Assembly: GCA_005502925.1 (NCBI GenBank)
Contig: SCPD01000001.1
Span: forward strand, 310,001 to 374,000
Length of the DNA: 64,000 bases
Reading direction: 5' to 3'
Origin: Rhizobiales bacterium Y(2018)
GTDB taxonomy: Bacteria; Pseudomonadota; Alphaproteobacteria; Rhizobiales; Aestuariivirgaceae
Made by a program: the position numbers and the translations under genes
Shown here: positions 54,146-62,184 of the stretch, piece after piece
Position numbering within the stretch: the stretch's first letter is position 1
Layout: each line of letters opens with the position of its first letter
Notes under the pieces: generated by a model
Told to the model about the DNA's origin: nothing
What the model saw: only the letters and a program-made list of their open reading frames with translations
The model's database searches: none

Positions 54146-54376
54146 ATGGATGACCCGGATCTCTGGAAAATGATCGGCAAAATAGCCGGCCCTCTCCTTA
54201 CCGTCCTGCTTGGTGCGCTGGTAGCCTACGGAGTACAGCGAGAGTGCCAACGAACGAAGGGAGATACCAGCAACTCCAAGGACAAGCCTTCATTTCTCAG
54301 AGAATTGTCCGACCGATTGAAAGACCAAACAAGCCGACCGGCCGTTAAGAGTACGAGGCTTGCCACTGACGGCTAA
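54146..54376 (+). CDS. Possible small membrane protein near the island edge
   Basis: 76 residues from ATG 54146. One membrane helix (about residues 9-30, MIGKIAGPLLTVLLGALVAYGV) and a hydrophilic charged tail with many Lys, Ser and Asp. The ribosome-binding site is weak (GTGAAGAA). Similar tiny proteins are common next to integrated elements. No family recognised. Confidence 0.4.
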   Translation: MDDPDLWKMIGKIAGPLLTVLLGALVAYGVQRECQRTKGDTSNSKDKPSFLRELSDRLKDQTSRPAVKSTRLATDG

Positions 54377-54502
54377 CCAACAGTAGGCAAGAATTCGCGA
54401 AATAGGGTTCTGTCGCCAGGGTCTGGAACAGCGTATTCCACAACAGTGCCAGCGTTCTTGAGACGCCTTGGGACACTCTGAAGTGTTTCGAGGTTTAAAT
54501 AT

Positions 54503-54519
54503 TGGCGGAGACGGAGGGA
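54503..54519 (-). other. tRNA-Ser 3' end fragment: probable attachment site of the integrated element
   Basis: TGGCGGAGACGGAGGGA; its complement is T, CCCTC (T-stem), CGTCTCC (acceptor), G and CCA, exactly the 3' end of a serine tRNA. The sequence then diverges, so only the end of the gene is here. It lies 108 bases before an integrase start and where base composition drops. This is the usual footprint of site-specific integration into a tRNA gene; the intact tRNA-Ser is expected at the other end of the element. Confidence 0.65.
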
Positions 54520-54626
54520 GATTCCGCCACTCCTGTCTAAGGCATTGCCATTCCTATAACTTATTCTTTTTACTTGCTGATTTACAAAGCGCTGCTACAA
54601 ACTGTGCTACAAAATCAAAATGTCAG

Positions 54627-56306
54627 ATGGCAGCAAAAGTCAGATACTTTCTTACTCGTAACGGACGGTATTTCGCAAGGCTAGGCGTGCCCGAAGCTCT
54701 CCGATCCGTAGTCGGCAAGCGCGAACTCCTAGAGCCTCTGGGCGGCGACCGACGTGCGGCACTCCGAAAGCTCCCGGCAGCCGTAGCCCGCATGCAGGTA
54801 ACGTTGGACGACGCCCGTGAGAGGGTTAAGCGCCCTGCGCGCGTCGGCCGGCCTCTCTCCGCGCGCCAGATGGCGCGAGCTCATTTTGACGAACAAGTCG
54901 GCCTCGACGAGGACTTTCGGAACACAAGCGAGGCCTATGCTTTAGTTGGCATAGATGACGTCTACGTCGCTGCGCTGCGCCGGGCAATTGCCGGCACCGC
55001 ATCCAATGGCGAACTTGGTGAGACAGTCGGCTGGATCGTCCAAAAGTTTCAGGCCAAGGCTCATACCGGGGTGGTCGAGAATACGGCCGAGTGGCGCGCG
55101 CTTGCCCGCACACTTGCTATCGCGGAACTGGAGCATGTGCGGATTGCAGCCGCGCGTGATGAGGGCGACTTTACCGCCAAACCGGAACACCCCTTGCTTT
55201 TGGATGAACCGGATCAGGCGTCTGCCGCGATCCGCGCGAGGAAGATTGGGCCTAACAGCACCAAGTCCTTGAGCGAGATCGTGTCGGCTTTCGCCAATGA
55301 GAAAGGCGCTAAATCGGCGACAACCTATGAATATGAAACTGCCGTCCGGATGTTTGAGGAACATCTAGGAGAGGCCCGGCCGGTCTATAAAATCACTCGC
55401 CCGGACGTGATCGGCTTCAAAGATGCCCTGCTAAAGACGCCGGCGAACTACACGAAGCGTTTCCCCGATACAAAGCTGCCCCATGCCATATCGCAAAATG
55501 AAGCCCGGAAGGCCCCCTTCCCCACTCTGAACATCACGACCATTAACGACAAATGGCTTCCCCGCCTTCACTCCATCCTCAGATGGTGTGTGGACAATGC
55601 CATTATCCCTGACAACCCGGCGAGCGGGGTCAAGGTCTCACAGAAAAAGGGCGGCCATGGTCCTAGCCGGGTTCCCTTTACTCCAGGCGATCTCACGCGG
55701 ATATTCAGCCCACCAAAATTCGAGAAGGACAAGCTGACGACAGAACGCCAATGGGCGCTACTGATTGCACTGTTCTCCGGAATGAGAGCGAGCGAGATTG
55801 CACAAATGAAGCTGGATAGCGTCCGGCATGAGCGCCAGATACTCGCTCTCGCCATTGAGGAAGAAACTAAGAATGGTCAGTCTCTCCGGGTTGTGCCGGT
55901 CCATAGCAAGTTGATCGCACTAGGACTTCCCGAACGTATTGAGCGGCTTCGCAAGAATGGCGAGACGCACCTTTTCCCTGAATGGTATCGACAAGGTCGG
56001 GATCAATTGGCCCGAGCCAAGGCAGCGGGGAAGATTGAAAAGCAGCCCTACTCACAGTTTATTCCACGCTGGTTTCTCCGAACCTACAAGAAACAGGTCG
56101 GGATTGATGACGCGCGAAAGAAGTTTCATAGCTTCCGGCATACCTTGAAAACTGCACTATCGAGGGCCGGTGTTCCAAGATCGATTAGCGACGATATTAC
56201 CGGTCATGATGATTCATCATCCGGCGCGACCTACATTCACGATTCGGCCGTGGAGGCCATGAAGGACGCCCTTGAGAAGGTTCATTTCGACGGATTCCCG
56301 CTGTGA
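54627..56306 (+). CDS. Site-specific tyrosine recombinase (integrase)
   Basis: 559 residues from ATG 54627; a longer reading to 54,468 would run through the attachment site. Residues 215-345 form an SAM-like arm-binding core and 345-545 the catalytic domain, with Arg387 in FSGMRASEIAQ, His501 and Arg504 in HSFRHTLKTAL, His527 in GHDDSS and the nucleophile Tyr536 in ATYIH. The extended N-terminus of about 210 residues is typical of alphaproteobacterial island integrases. GCTACAAA direct repeats just upstream (about 54,585-54,620) may be arm sites. It probably integrated the following element at the tRNA-Ser site. Confidence 0.92.
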   Translation: MAAKVRYFLTRNGRYFARLGVPEALRSVVGKRELLEPLGGDRRAALRKLPAAVARMQVTLDDARERVKRPARVGRPLSARQMARAHFDEQVGLDEDFRNTSEAYALVGIDDVYVAALRRAIAGTASNGELGETVGWIVQKFQAKAHTGVVENTAEWRALARTLAIAELEHVRIAAARDEGDFTAKPEHPLLLDEPDQASAAIRARKIGPNSTKSLSEIVSAFANEKGAKSATTYEYETAVRMFEEHLGEARPVYKITRPDVIGFKDALLKTPANYTKRFPDTKLPHAISQNEARKAPFPTLNITTINDKWLPRLHSILRWCVDNAIIPDNPASGVKVSQKKGGHGPSRVPFTPGDLTRIFSPPKFEKDKLTTERQWALLIALFSGMRASEIAQMKLDSVRHERQILALAIEEETKNGQSLRVVPVHSKLIALGLPERIERLRKNGETHLFPEWYRQGRDQLARAKAAGKIEKQPYSQFIPRWFLRTYKKQVGIDDARKKFHSFRHTLKTALSRAGVPRSISDDITGHDDSSSGATYIHDSAVEAMKDALEKVHFDGFPL

Positions 56307-56884
56307 AGACCCTCATCCGTCTTGTGAGAGAACGCGAGAGTCCTCCGATGGCGTATGGGCACGAATACTACTCCATTTATGTTAGTGGAGAGAAGGTCCG
56401 GCCTCCCAATCGGAGAGCTAATTATAACAGCCCGCAGAGCATAAAGAACAACCTGCAAAAGGCATATCCGGACGCTACTATCAAGACGGGGGTCATCATC
56501 TACAAAGAGTGGATTACTCGAGCCGATCTTCGGTCTAACCCTGTTGCGCGATACGTCTTTGGGGACAATAGTGCGAGGGTCGGATTCGGCGGTCAGGACA
56601 GAGAAATGCGGGGCGAGCCGAACGCGATTGGAGTGCCCACGATGCGTTCTCCCGGAACATTAGAGAAGGAGTATTTCTCAGATTCTGTCGAGAGGGATCG
56701 TGAGTCGTTACTAATGGGTCTAGATGAGGTTTTGGTCGCGCTGGAAGACTGGCGCACGGTCTTTGTCCCCTCTAAGGGTATAGGAACGGGGCACTCAGAA
56801 TTGAGCACACGGGCACCACATTTGTATGCGGAGCTCCGTTACTTTTTTAATCGAGTGTCAGAAGGAACGTGCCCTTGGGGGTGA
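56303..56884 (+). CDS. Phage/island protein with GDN-GGQ-MRGEPNA motif
   Basis: 193 residues from GTG 56303, overlapping the integrase stop (GTGA); ATG 56348 is an alternative start. The core (about residues 78-185) has RYVFGDNSARVGFGGQ, MRGEPNAIGVPT and, near the end, VFVPSKGIGTGHSELSTRAP. Proteins with this set of motifs occur in phages and mobile elements; the glycine-rich loops recall macro-domain-like nucleotide or ADP-ribose binders, but I know no proven function. Coupling to the integrase suggests it travels with it. Confidence 0.7.
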   Translation: MKTLIRLVRERESPPMAYGHEYYSIYVSGEKVRPPNRRANYNSPQSIKNNLQKAYPDATIKTGVIIYKEWITRADLRSNPVARYVFGDNSARVGFGGQDREMRGEPNAIGVPTMRSPGTLEKEYFSDSVERDRESLLMGLDEVLVALEDWRTVFVPSKGIGTGHSELSTRAPHLYAELRYFFNRVSEGTCPWG

Positions 56885-57115
56885 CCGGTTGAGGAGACTC
56901 TATAGATCGAAGCCTGCCCGCCTACTCTGAACCCGGTCGTTGACGGAATTCACCTAGCGCGGCTAGGACTTGCTCTCCGGTGGCCTGACTATTAGGCAAA
57001 TGCCGACCAGGCGGTGGAGCGATCTGCATTACGATTATTCTGGGCAAGCTTATGACGCCCTTTTGGCGAGTTGAGCAGATGTAGAGACGGCTGCGAGGCC
57101 GCGGAAGAGGTATCA
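56885..57115. other. Non-coding stretch after the integrase pair
   Basis: No supported gene. Frames from about 57,040 on read partly coding (for example FGELSRCRDGCEAAEEV) into the small protein at 57,116, so that gene may once have started further upstream. Confidence 0.3.
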
Positions 57116-57226
57116 ATGCATAAGGCCGACATTTTCTCACTGGAGGGCGCCATTAGGTCCGTGAAATGGATGATGGCTCTCAATTTGGCAATATCTCTGG
57201 TCATTCTTTGGAGGGTTTTCACCTAA
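57116..57226 (+). CDS. 36-residue membrane protein
   Basis: ATG 57116 has GAAGAGG five bases upstream. The product starts MHKADIFSLEGAIRSVKW and ends in one membrane helix (about 19-36). It resembles the C-terminal end of small coiled-coil/membrane proteins common on mobile elements; it may be complete or the surviving end of a longer gene. Shorter than usual gene-calling limits. Confidence 0.45.
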   Translation: MHKADIFSLEGAIRSVKWMMALNLAISLVILWRVFT

Positions 57227-57933
57227 CGGGTCTCCCGTGCCGCATTCGAGGGTGACCGAACTGCAGTCAGCCAATCGCTCGAGCATTAAGCCCAAGACCT
57301 AACATCCGAGCCGCCTGACGGATCACAGTAGCTTTCTCGTTATTGCTCGCGCTGGTCGCCAGTGAGTTGACCTGTTTCACGTAGAATATTGTTTGAACAT
57401 ACCAACCGATCACCTACCTGGAACTGATGGACCAATTTCGTCATGAGCTCCTCGGGTCGTTTGGCCGGGCTAGCTATGTGGTGACGGGTGGAGGAGTGGC
57501 AATCATCGGTCTCTTGTGCTCTCCATCATGGGCGTCAGTTTGGTCAAGGCTAGGACAATTTCGCGTCCCCGACACCCTACCAATCCGGATGGCACTCATT
57601 TGTAATTTCTAGGACTTCCATCCATTCGGCCGATCCCTCTAGAGCGATCCGTGTCTAACCCGCGATCCCTCTGCTGTAACCCGCCCTAGAACTGGTGAAT
57701 TTAGCTTCTTGAGTCCCTCCCCGCCTTGACTATTCAGACGCCAACCACCGATTTCCGCCAAATAGTGAATTCGCTAAGTCGCTAAATTATACAGTTATTA
57801 CAATAACTTGCAGACTCATTGTAAACATGGCTTGATGGGCCACACGACTATTTTGGATAGAACCCAAAGCATAAAGCGGCCTCCACGAAACACCCCACAC
57901 TCCTAAAGCGGATGGTTCAGGAAAGAGATTCAC
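57227..57933. other. Long region with no convincing gene
   Basis: About 700 bases, AT-richer than the core. A 61-residue frame at 57,427-57,612 with one hydrophobic segment has no good ribosome-binding site. The last 200 bases before the 59-residue gene are AT-rich and probably hold its promoter. No repeats or RNA genes are seen. Confidence 0.35.
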
Positions 57934-58113
57934 ATGCGCAAGAAGCACTGCAAAATACCGGATCAAAAACGCTACGTTGATTGCAACATGAAAATTCCAC
58001 CGGCCCTCAAGCGTGAAATTGCAGTTGCTGCCGCTCAATGGGGCCTTTCAATGAAGGCGATTTTGCTACAGGGCTTTCGACTGTGGGTAGCTAAACACGG
58101 CAGGCGTCCTTAA
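57934..58113 (+). CDS. 59-residue ribbon-helix-helix-like protein
   Basis: ATG 57934 is preceded by AGGAAAGAG. The product is 59 residues: a basic start (MRKKHCKIPDQKRY), a strand VDCNMKIPP, then two helices ALKREIAVAAAQWGLS and MKAILLQGFRLWVAKHG. Strand-helix-helix in this size range is the Arc/ParD-like DNA-binding fold; 'NMKIPPALKREI...GLSMKAI' fits that pattern. It may regulate element genes or, like ParD, be an antitoxin, but no toxin gene adjoins it. Too short for standard gene-calling limits. Confidence 0.65.
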   Translation: MRKKHCKIPDQKRYVDCNMKIPPALKREIAVAAAQWGLSMKAILLQGFRLWVAKHGRRP

Positions 58114-58176
58114 TCGGGAATCTTCTTTACAAGGAGGAATGCGCGATTAAGCGAGCGAGATGTCGTTGTGACTAAC

Positions 58177-58266
58177 ATGGGTTTGGAAGCTAGACGAATT
58201 GCGGATAGCGACCTAGTTGCACACGCGTTATTTGCCGGAACCGAGTGGACTACTTTGTTGAGGTGA
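58177..58266 (+). CDS. Possible 29-residue peptide
   Basis: ATG 58177 to TGA 58266, reading MGLEARRIADSDLVAHALFA and nine more residues. No good ribosome-binding site and no family. It ends 13 bases before the interrupted frame at 58,280. Reported only because the frame composition looks coding. Confidence 0.15.
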   Translation: MGLEARRIADSDLVAHALFAGTEWTTLLR

Positions 58267-58279
58267 GTCCACATCTAAA

Positions 58280-58504
58280 ATGAGTGATCGGGCGAGGATC
58301 CTCAAACTGGCTGACAAAAATCAGCAATCTTCGCGCCGTGGCGGTGAGCGCGCGCCCGCAGATTGGTCTGTTAGGCGCCTGCTCGAGTATACGGACTGAG
58401 CGGAGGAGGTTGCCTGTGGACTACGGGAGACCAACCAGTGGCTGGAGGAGCAGATCGACAACGCATTGGCTAATGCGAGGGCAGCCATTGCGATTTCAAA
58501 GTGA
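58280..58504 (+). pseudogene. Coding frame interrupted by an in-frame TGA
   Basis: From ATG 58280 the frame reads MSDRARILKLADKNQQSSRR, then APADWSVRRLLEYTD, TGA at 58,397-58,399, and continues in the same frame as AEEVACGLRETNQWLEEQID, NALANARAAIAISK to a second TGA at 58,504. Both halves are helical, charged and protein-like. A nonsense change of a sense codon would explain it. The upstream part alone (39 residues) could also be a complete small protein. Confidence 0.35.
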
Positions 58505-58768
58505 TAACTTTCACCCTCGACAGGAAGTTGGCAATCGTTTTGGCAAAATAGAAAATGTCTAGTGCTTTGCCCCTCTTGCTGATCTCCTCTGCTGCTTGCA
58601 GAAAGCCTGCTGCCATACCTCCTCAGCTAGTTGCCCCTACCCTCGTCGGGGAGTTCATCAGTGTCCTCACCTGGCTACCCACATACCTTTGACGGCGTTG
58701 CTGATCACGTCGGTCGAGCGAAGGCGAGCCCGCCGTAATGGATGGAGGGATGTCAACTCGAAACGCTA
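58505..58768. other. Non-coding stretch left of the TIR element
   Basis: No gene is supported. Short Arg-rich frames cross it but have no starts with ribosome-binding sites. It ends at the 8-bp target duplication of the 461-bp element. Confidence 0.3.
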
Positions 58769-58776
58769 TCGAATCT
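58769..58776. repeat. Left target-site duplication (TCGAATCT)
   Basis: TCGAATCT directly abuts the left inverted repeat and is repeated exactly at 59,238-59,245 directly after the right one, as expected after insertion by a transposase that makes 8-bp staggered cuts. Confidence 0.8.
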
Positions 58777-58799
58777 GGTAGTGGGTCAGTCTGAAATTT
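58777..58799 (+). repeat. Left terminal inverted repeat (23 bp)
   Basis: Perfect inverted match to 59,215-59,237; identity ends at the next base on the inner side. Confidence 0.9.
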
Positions 58800-58853
58800 G
58801 GAGCTCTTTAACTCCGGTGGCGAGCCGTTGGCGAACGTGCCATATTCCCAGCC

Positions 58854-59102
58854 ATGGAAGCCGACAGTTGCGAGGTTAAGGTGCAGGATTCGTGGATCTT
58901 GATTACGATCGACAAAGCCCTTGGCCTTCATCCCGAACGCATTAAGCGTTGCCCTGAGTGCCACGGTAGGGTTCGAGCGCATCGCGCCAGTGATGACGGG
59001 GTTATGCGCGCTCATTTTGAACATCATAACGCTCACGCCGGGTGCTCACGATCAGTCGCCTACTGCGGCCGGCCATCACGTCATCCGCGAGCCATTTCAT
59101 GA
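58854..59102 (+). CDS. Zinc-ribbon-like small protein carried by the TIR element
   Basis: 82 residues from ATG 58854. Residues 33-36 form CPEC; then RVRAHRASDDGVMRAHFEHH, NAHAGCSRSVAYCG and SRHPRAIS, a series of Cys and His that looks like one or two zinc sites. Similar short proteins with CPxC...MRAHFEH...H.GC are known to me from Rhizobiales as hypothetical proteins. It starts 55 bases inside the left inverted repeat and ends 112 bases before the right one. No ribosome-binding site is obvious. It may aid DNA binding of the element or benefit the host. Confidence 0.65.
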   Translation: MEADSCEVKVQDSWILITIDKALGLHPERIKRCPECHGRVRAHRASDDGVMRAHFEHHNAHAGCSRSVAYCGRPSRHPRAIS

Positions 59103-59214
59103 CGAAGCACCCAAAACGCCCCGCGATCCTCCCTAGCTTGCCCAGCTCATTGTCGATATTGCCGTAGGCGAGATCGAGGACCGAGAGCCAGCACCGGAAG
59201 AGCAAGGCGCTTTG

Positions 59215-59237
59215 AAATTTCAGACTGACCCACTACC
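59215..59237 (-). repeat. Right terminal inverted repeat (23 bp)
   Basis: Perfect reverse complement of 58,777-58,799, ending CTGACCCACTACC. Confidence 0.9.
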
Positions 59238-59245
59238 TCGAATCT
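59238..59245. repeat. Right target-site duplication (TCGAATCT)
   Basis: Exact repeat of 58,769-58,776, directly after the right inverted repeat. Confidence 0.8.
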
Positions 59246-59349
59246 CAATACCTGCCCGAAAGGGAGTAGCGCGCCGAAGGAGCCCGGTTAACATCGTGGC
59301 TCCTTATGGTTTTTTGGGGCCGAGGCGTTAGCGTTGCTCCCGTAGATCA

Positions 59350-60345
59350 CTAAGGCATTGCTGCAAAATCATCTCGCCGATAACCATTGACCATTTCTTG
59401 CAGTGCGGCCGGGGCCAAGACTTCAACTTTGTCCCCCCAAGAATAGAGATGCCAGCACATTTCAAGGTGACCAGACGCCTGAAATCGCACGATTAGTGAT
59501 CCATCGTTCTCATCATGAAATGTTTGATTTGGATGGAACAAATAGCCCCTCGCCTGTGATGCCGCTTCGGGGCTAAATCTCCAGATCACCTCTCCATACT
59601 CGGCTTCATTCTGGTAGAGACCAAATGCTCTGCTTGCATACGTCTTTAAATCGAAATCCTCTGGCCTCATAAAGCTTTGGCCTGTGACGCGAGCTGATCG
59701 CACTGCGTCCAGTCGATATGTGCGGACAGGCCCACTCTTATCTTCGAAAGGTCGACCCACCAGGTAGCGACGAGGCCCTGAAAGAATACCGTATGGAGCA
59801 ATTTGTCGGAGTTTTGGTTCTGCATCTTTATGAGCCTGATAGCTGACGTCCAACACGTGACAGCTTAGGATGGCCTCAACCACAGTCGCTGTGATCTTCT
59901 CATCAACATTGGGGCGCGGACCAGGTCTTGCTGAAAATCCCTGGGCCTCCAACAAAGCGTCGTGATCGGTCTCTAGGCGAGCCATATTCCTTCGCGGCAC
60001 GAGAGACAGAACCTTATCCTTAAGCTGTCGCAAAGCTCGAGCATCAGCCGAATGACCATTTTGGTCCAAATGAGCTATTGCCATATCCAGTGCAACTAAC
60101 TCTCCCGGTGATAGAGTCATAAGATCTCGTAAATGTCGGCCATCCACGAGCCAGCGTTTCCGGCCATCATCCCCGATAGTGGACGAGACGTCGGGAAAAC
60201 AACTTTCCAATGCTCCCATCATTCGCTGAGCTGTTCGATGTGAACACCCAAATCGATCAGTCACATTCTCCAGAGTCACGCCTGTTCGTTGCGCCGCAAC
60301 CATGCCAGCGAGCTCCAAGAGTTGATCGGCCTTGGCAAAAGACAT
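59350..60345 (-). CDS. WYL domain transcriptional regulator (BrxR/CapW-like layout)
   Basis: 331 residues from ATG 60345, with GGGAG upstream. Residues 5-68 form a winged helix (TLENVTDRFGCSHRTAQRMM), about 150-225 a WYL domain (IAPYGILSGPRRYLVGRPF, RTYRLDAVRSARV) and 250-325 the WCX extension (EVIWRFSPEAASQARGYLF, LYSWGDKVEVLAPAAL). The order winged helix-WYL-WCX is that of BrxR and CapW, dimeric repressors of BREX and CBASS phage-defence loci, though such regulators also control other genes. It faces the membrane operon divergently and has a palindrome at its own promoter. Confidence 0.88.
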   Translation of the reverse strand: MSFAKADQLLELAGMVAAQRTGVTLENVTDRFGCSHRTAQRMMGALESCFPDVSSTIGDDGRKRWLVDGRHLRDLMTLSPGELVALDMAIAHLDQNGHSADARALRQLKDKVLSLVPRRNMARLETDHDALLEAQGFSARPGPRPNVDEKITATVVEAILSCHVLDVSYQAHKDAEPKLRQIAPYGILSGPRRYLVGRPFEDKSGPVRTYRLDAVRSARVTGQSFMRPEDFDLKTYASRAFGLYQNEAEYGEVIWRFSPEAASQARGYLFHPNQTFHDENDGSLIVRFQASGHLEMCWHLYSWGDKVEVLAPAALQEMVNGYRRDDFAAMP

Positions 60346-60360
60346 GCCCAGATCTCCCTA

Positions 60361-60375
60361 TGACACATTCTGTCA
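60361..60375. promoter_or_regulatory. Palindromic operator candidate TGACA-N5-TGTCA
   Basis: Perfect 5-bp inverted repeat TGACA-CATTC-TGTCA, 16 bases upstream of the WYL regulator start. On that strand TTGACC followed 17 bases later by GATACC/ATACCA provides a possible promoter whose start region the palindrome would cover, suiting autorepression. Confidence 0.45.
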
Positions 60376-60600
60376 CCTCACTCTGGTATCGTCATATATG
60401 CCCTTAGGTCAATAGAGGCAGGCAAGTCCCTGCTGCGCCCACTAGAACATTGCACCAACAAACACTGCATGACATTGTATGAACGGGATACGTAACGTCA
60501 TTTAAGCAAGGATTGGCTGCCCCGCTCAGATGGGTTTGCGTTTGCTGTGCGCGGCAAACAAGAACCGCCACATAAATTGGGCAGTGAAGATGAGTTATAG
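60376..60600. other. Divergent promoter region of the WYL/membrane-protein locus
   Basis: 225 bases holding the promoters of both directions. Besides the palindrome at 60,361, GTTTGC (60,540-60,545) and GCAAAC (60,554-60,559) form a second inverted repeat about 40 bases before the membrane protein start. No gene is seen. Confidence 0.4.
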
Positions 60601-62184
60601 ATGCTGAAAATCGGCGATAAATTAGCAATTTATGGACAATGGACCTATAGAGCCGCCTGGGCTTTGGAAATAACTGCTGCCTTGATCGGTCTCGCGACCG
60701 GCCTTGTTCTCGGATATCAAGCCTACACGGCGAATACCTCAGTCACAGCTGTCGAGCTCACGCTGGCAAGTGCTCCTTTCTTTATGGTCGCGCTCGCAGA
60801 GCTCACCAAGATTCCCATTGCGACGCTCCTTTTTGCTGCTTCGTGGAAATGGAAACTGATTTTGACGCTGTTTCTTGGACTGCTTGCTTTGATAACATTT
60901 GAAACAGTGTTTATGGGACTTGAGCGCGCGGCAACGTTGCGGCAGTTGCAATATGAGGAGTTCACCAAGCGAATTGCGGTGCTTAGCGCAGAGAGCAGTA
61001 ATATCGATGCGACAATCGAACGAGACCAAAAAACCGACGAAGTAAGAGAGGCTCAGCAAAATATTGAACGAATTAGCGCTCTCGCCGCACAGGAACGACA
61101 GACACTGCAACAACAAATCGATGACGCCGACAAAGAACTTAAAGACCAGATAATTCTCTCACCGGATGCACTAAGATCACGCGAAAAGCTAGTCGATCGT
61201 CAGAATGATCGAACCAAGTTGATCGAAGAGAGAGAGGTGGAGATTGAAGATCGAGTGGGTGCATTCGAGAGGCAACGAGAAAGCTTTGAAAGACGAATAG
61301 CAGATGCTCGGAAGGACAACGATGCAGAACTGGCAAGACAGTTGTCAGCGGAGCTTCTGAGACTTCCAAATCCACGAAAGGGAATTGAAGCAACGTTCGC
61401 TCCACAAATTCAACGGATTGATGCTGAAATTGAACAACTCAGAACCGCATTTGAAAAGCAGCGAGATCAAGGCACTAGAATGGGCGTCGAACAACGCCAA
61501 ACTATCGAGCGCAGACGAGACGCCATTATTCAGACTTTCGCGAAGGTGAACCAAAAATGGGGCGAGCGGCTAGAACAAGCTCGCTCACAGTTAGCCACCG
61601 CGCAAAATAATGAGTTTACGGAAGGACGGCGAGTCTCAGAAGGCAGAGAGCGTCAAGGCAACATTTCCAAGGAACTTAGCCAGATCGAGTCCGATCGCAT
61701 CCCAATGGCCCGCACGGATCAAGTGCGTAGAATAGCGGCTCGCGTATATGGCACAAACCCTGAAGAGGTGACTGTTGAACAGGCGGCGTTAATAGCCTTG
61801 ATTTGGTTTGGCTCGCTGGCAGCACTTGCAGCACTCGCCGGCCCATTGACAGCTATGGTGGCACTTGGTCTCCAGAACATTGCAGCGAGAACCGCGGACA
61901 ATCCGGAGACAAAGCTCTCAAAGACATTGAGGCGCGCAATCGTGAACTGGCGCTGGCGGCGCACCAAGAAGATACCTTTCCGAGTCGAGGTGCCTGTCGA
62001 GAAAATCGTCGAGAAGCCTGTCGAGGTGATGGTTGAGAAGGTTGTAAAGGAGATTCTATATATTCCGCTGCTCACCGACGATCCTGCCGCGGTGAAACGA
62101 GCGCTAACCGACGCTATCCCCGACGAAATAGTCAACCTCGTCAAGATCACGACGAAGGACGCACCGCGTGCAAGTGAGACATAA
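60601..62184 (+). CDS. Multi-pass membrane protein with long cytoplasmic or periplasmic coiled coil
   Basis: 527 residues. Three membrane helices (about 20-42, 55-78, 84-106), a charged coiled coil of about 260 residues (112-370, rich in Glu, Arg and Gln), a fourth helix (394-425), a basic patch (RRAIVNWRWRRTKK) and a C-terminal segment with repeated VEK units (VPVEKIVEKPVEVMVEKVV, 464-482). No family is recognised. The layout suggests a membrane sensor or scaffold with a long lever. Its 3' end overlaps the next gene by 17 bases, so the two are translated together. AT-richer than core genes. Confidence 0.85.
   Translation: MLKIGDKLAIYGQWTYRAAWALEITAALIGLATGLVLGYQAYTANTSVTAVELTLASAPFFMVALAELTKIPIATLLFAASWKWKLILTLFLGLLALITFETVFMGLERAATLRQLQYEEFTKRIAVLSAESSNIDATIERDQKTDEVREAQQNIERISALAAQERQTLQQQIDDADKELKDQIILSPDALRSREKLVDRQNDRTKLIEEREVEIEDRVGAFERQRESFERRIADARKDNDAELARQLSAELLRLPNPRKGIEATFAPQIQRIDAEIEQLRTAFEKQRDQGTRMGVEQRQTIERRRDAIIQTFAKVNQKWGERLEQARSQLATAQNNEFTEGRRVSEGRERQGNISKELSQIESDRIPMARTDQVRRIAARVYGTNPEEVTVEQAALIALIWFGSLAALAALAGPLTAMVALGLQNIAARTADNPETKLSKTLRRAIVNWRWRRTKKIPFRVEVPVEKIVEKPVEVMVEKVVKEILYIPLLTDDPAAVKRALTDAIPDEIVNLVKITTKDAPRASET

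Larger units (their letters stand above)
58777..59237. mobile_element. 461-bp non-autonomous transposon with perfect 23-bp inverted repeats
   Basis: Left end 58,777-58,799 begins GGTAGTGGGTCAGTCTGAAA; right end 59,215-59,237 is its exact 23-base reverse complement. TCGAATCT flanks both sides. There is no room for a transposase; the only gene inside is an 82-residue Cys/His-rich protein. So it is a MITE-like element carrying a passenger, mobilised by a transposase elsewhere. Ends starting GG and 8-bp duplications fit IS1595 among a few families, but this is not decisive. Confidence 0.85.

Noticed and set aside
57427-57612. 61-codon frame with one hydrophobic segment
   Set aside because: No good ribosome-binding site and no recognisable features; mentioned only within the region entry.
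58397-58399. TGA read as selenocysteine in the split frame
   Set aside because: No selenoprotein family, no hairpin of the expected type right after the codon, and no Sec machinery visible; a nonsense mutation is simpler.
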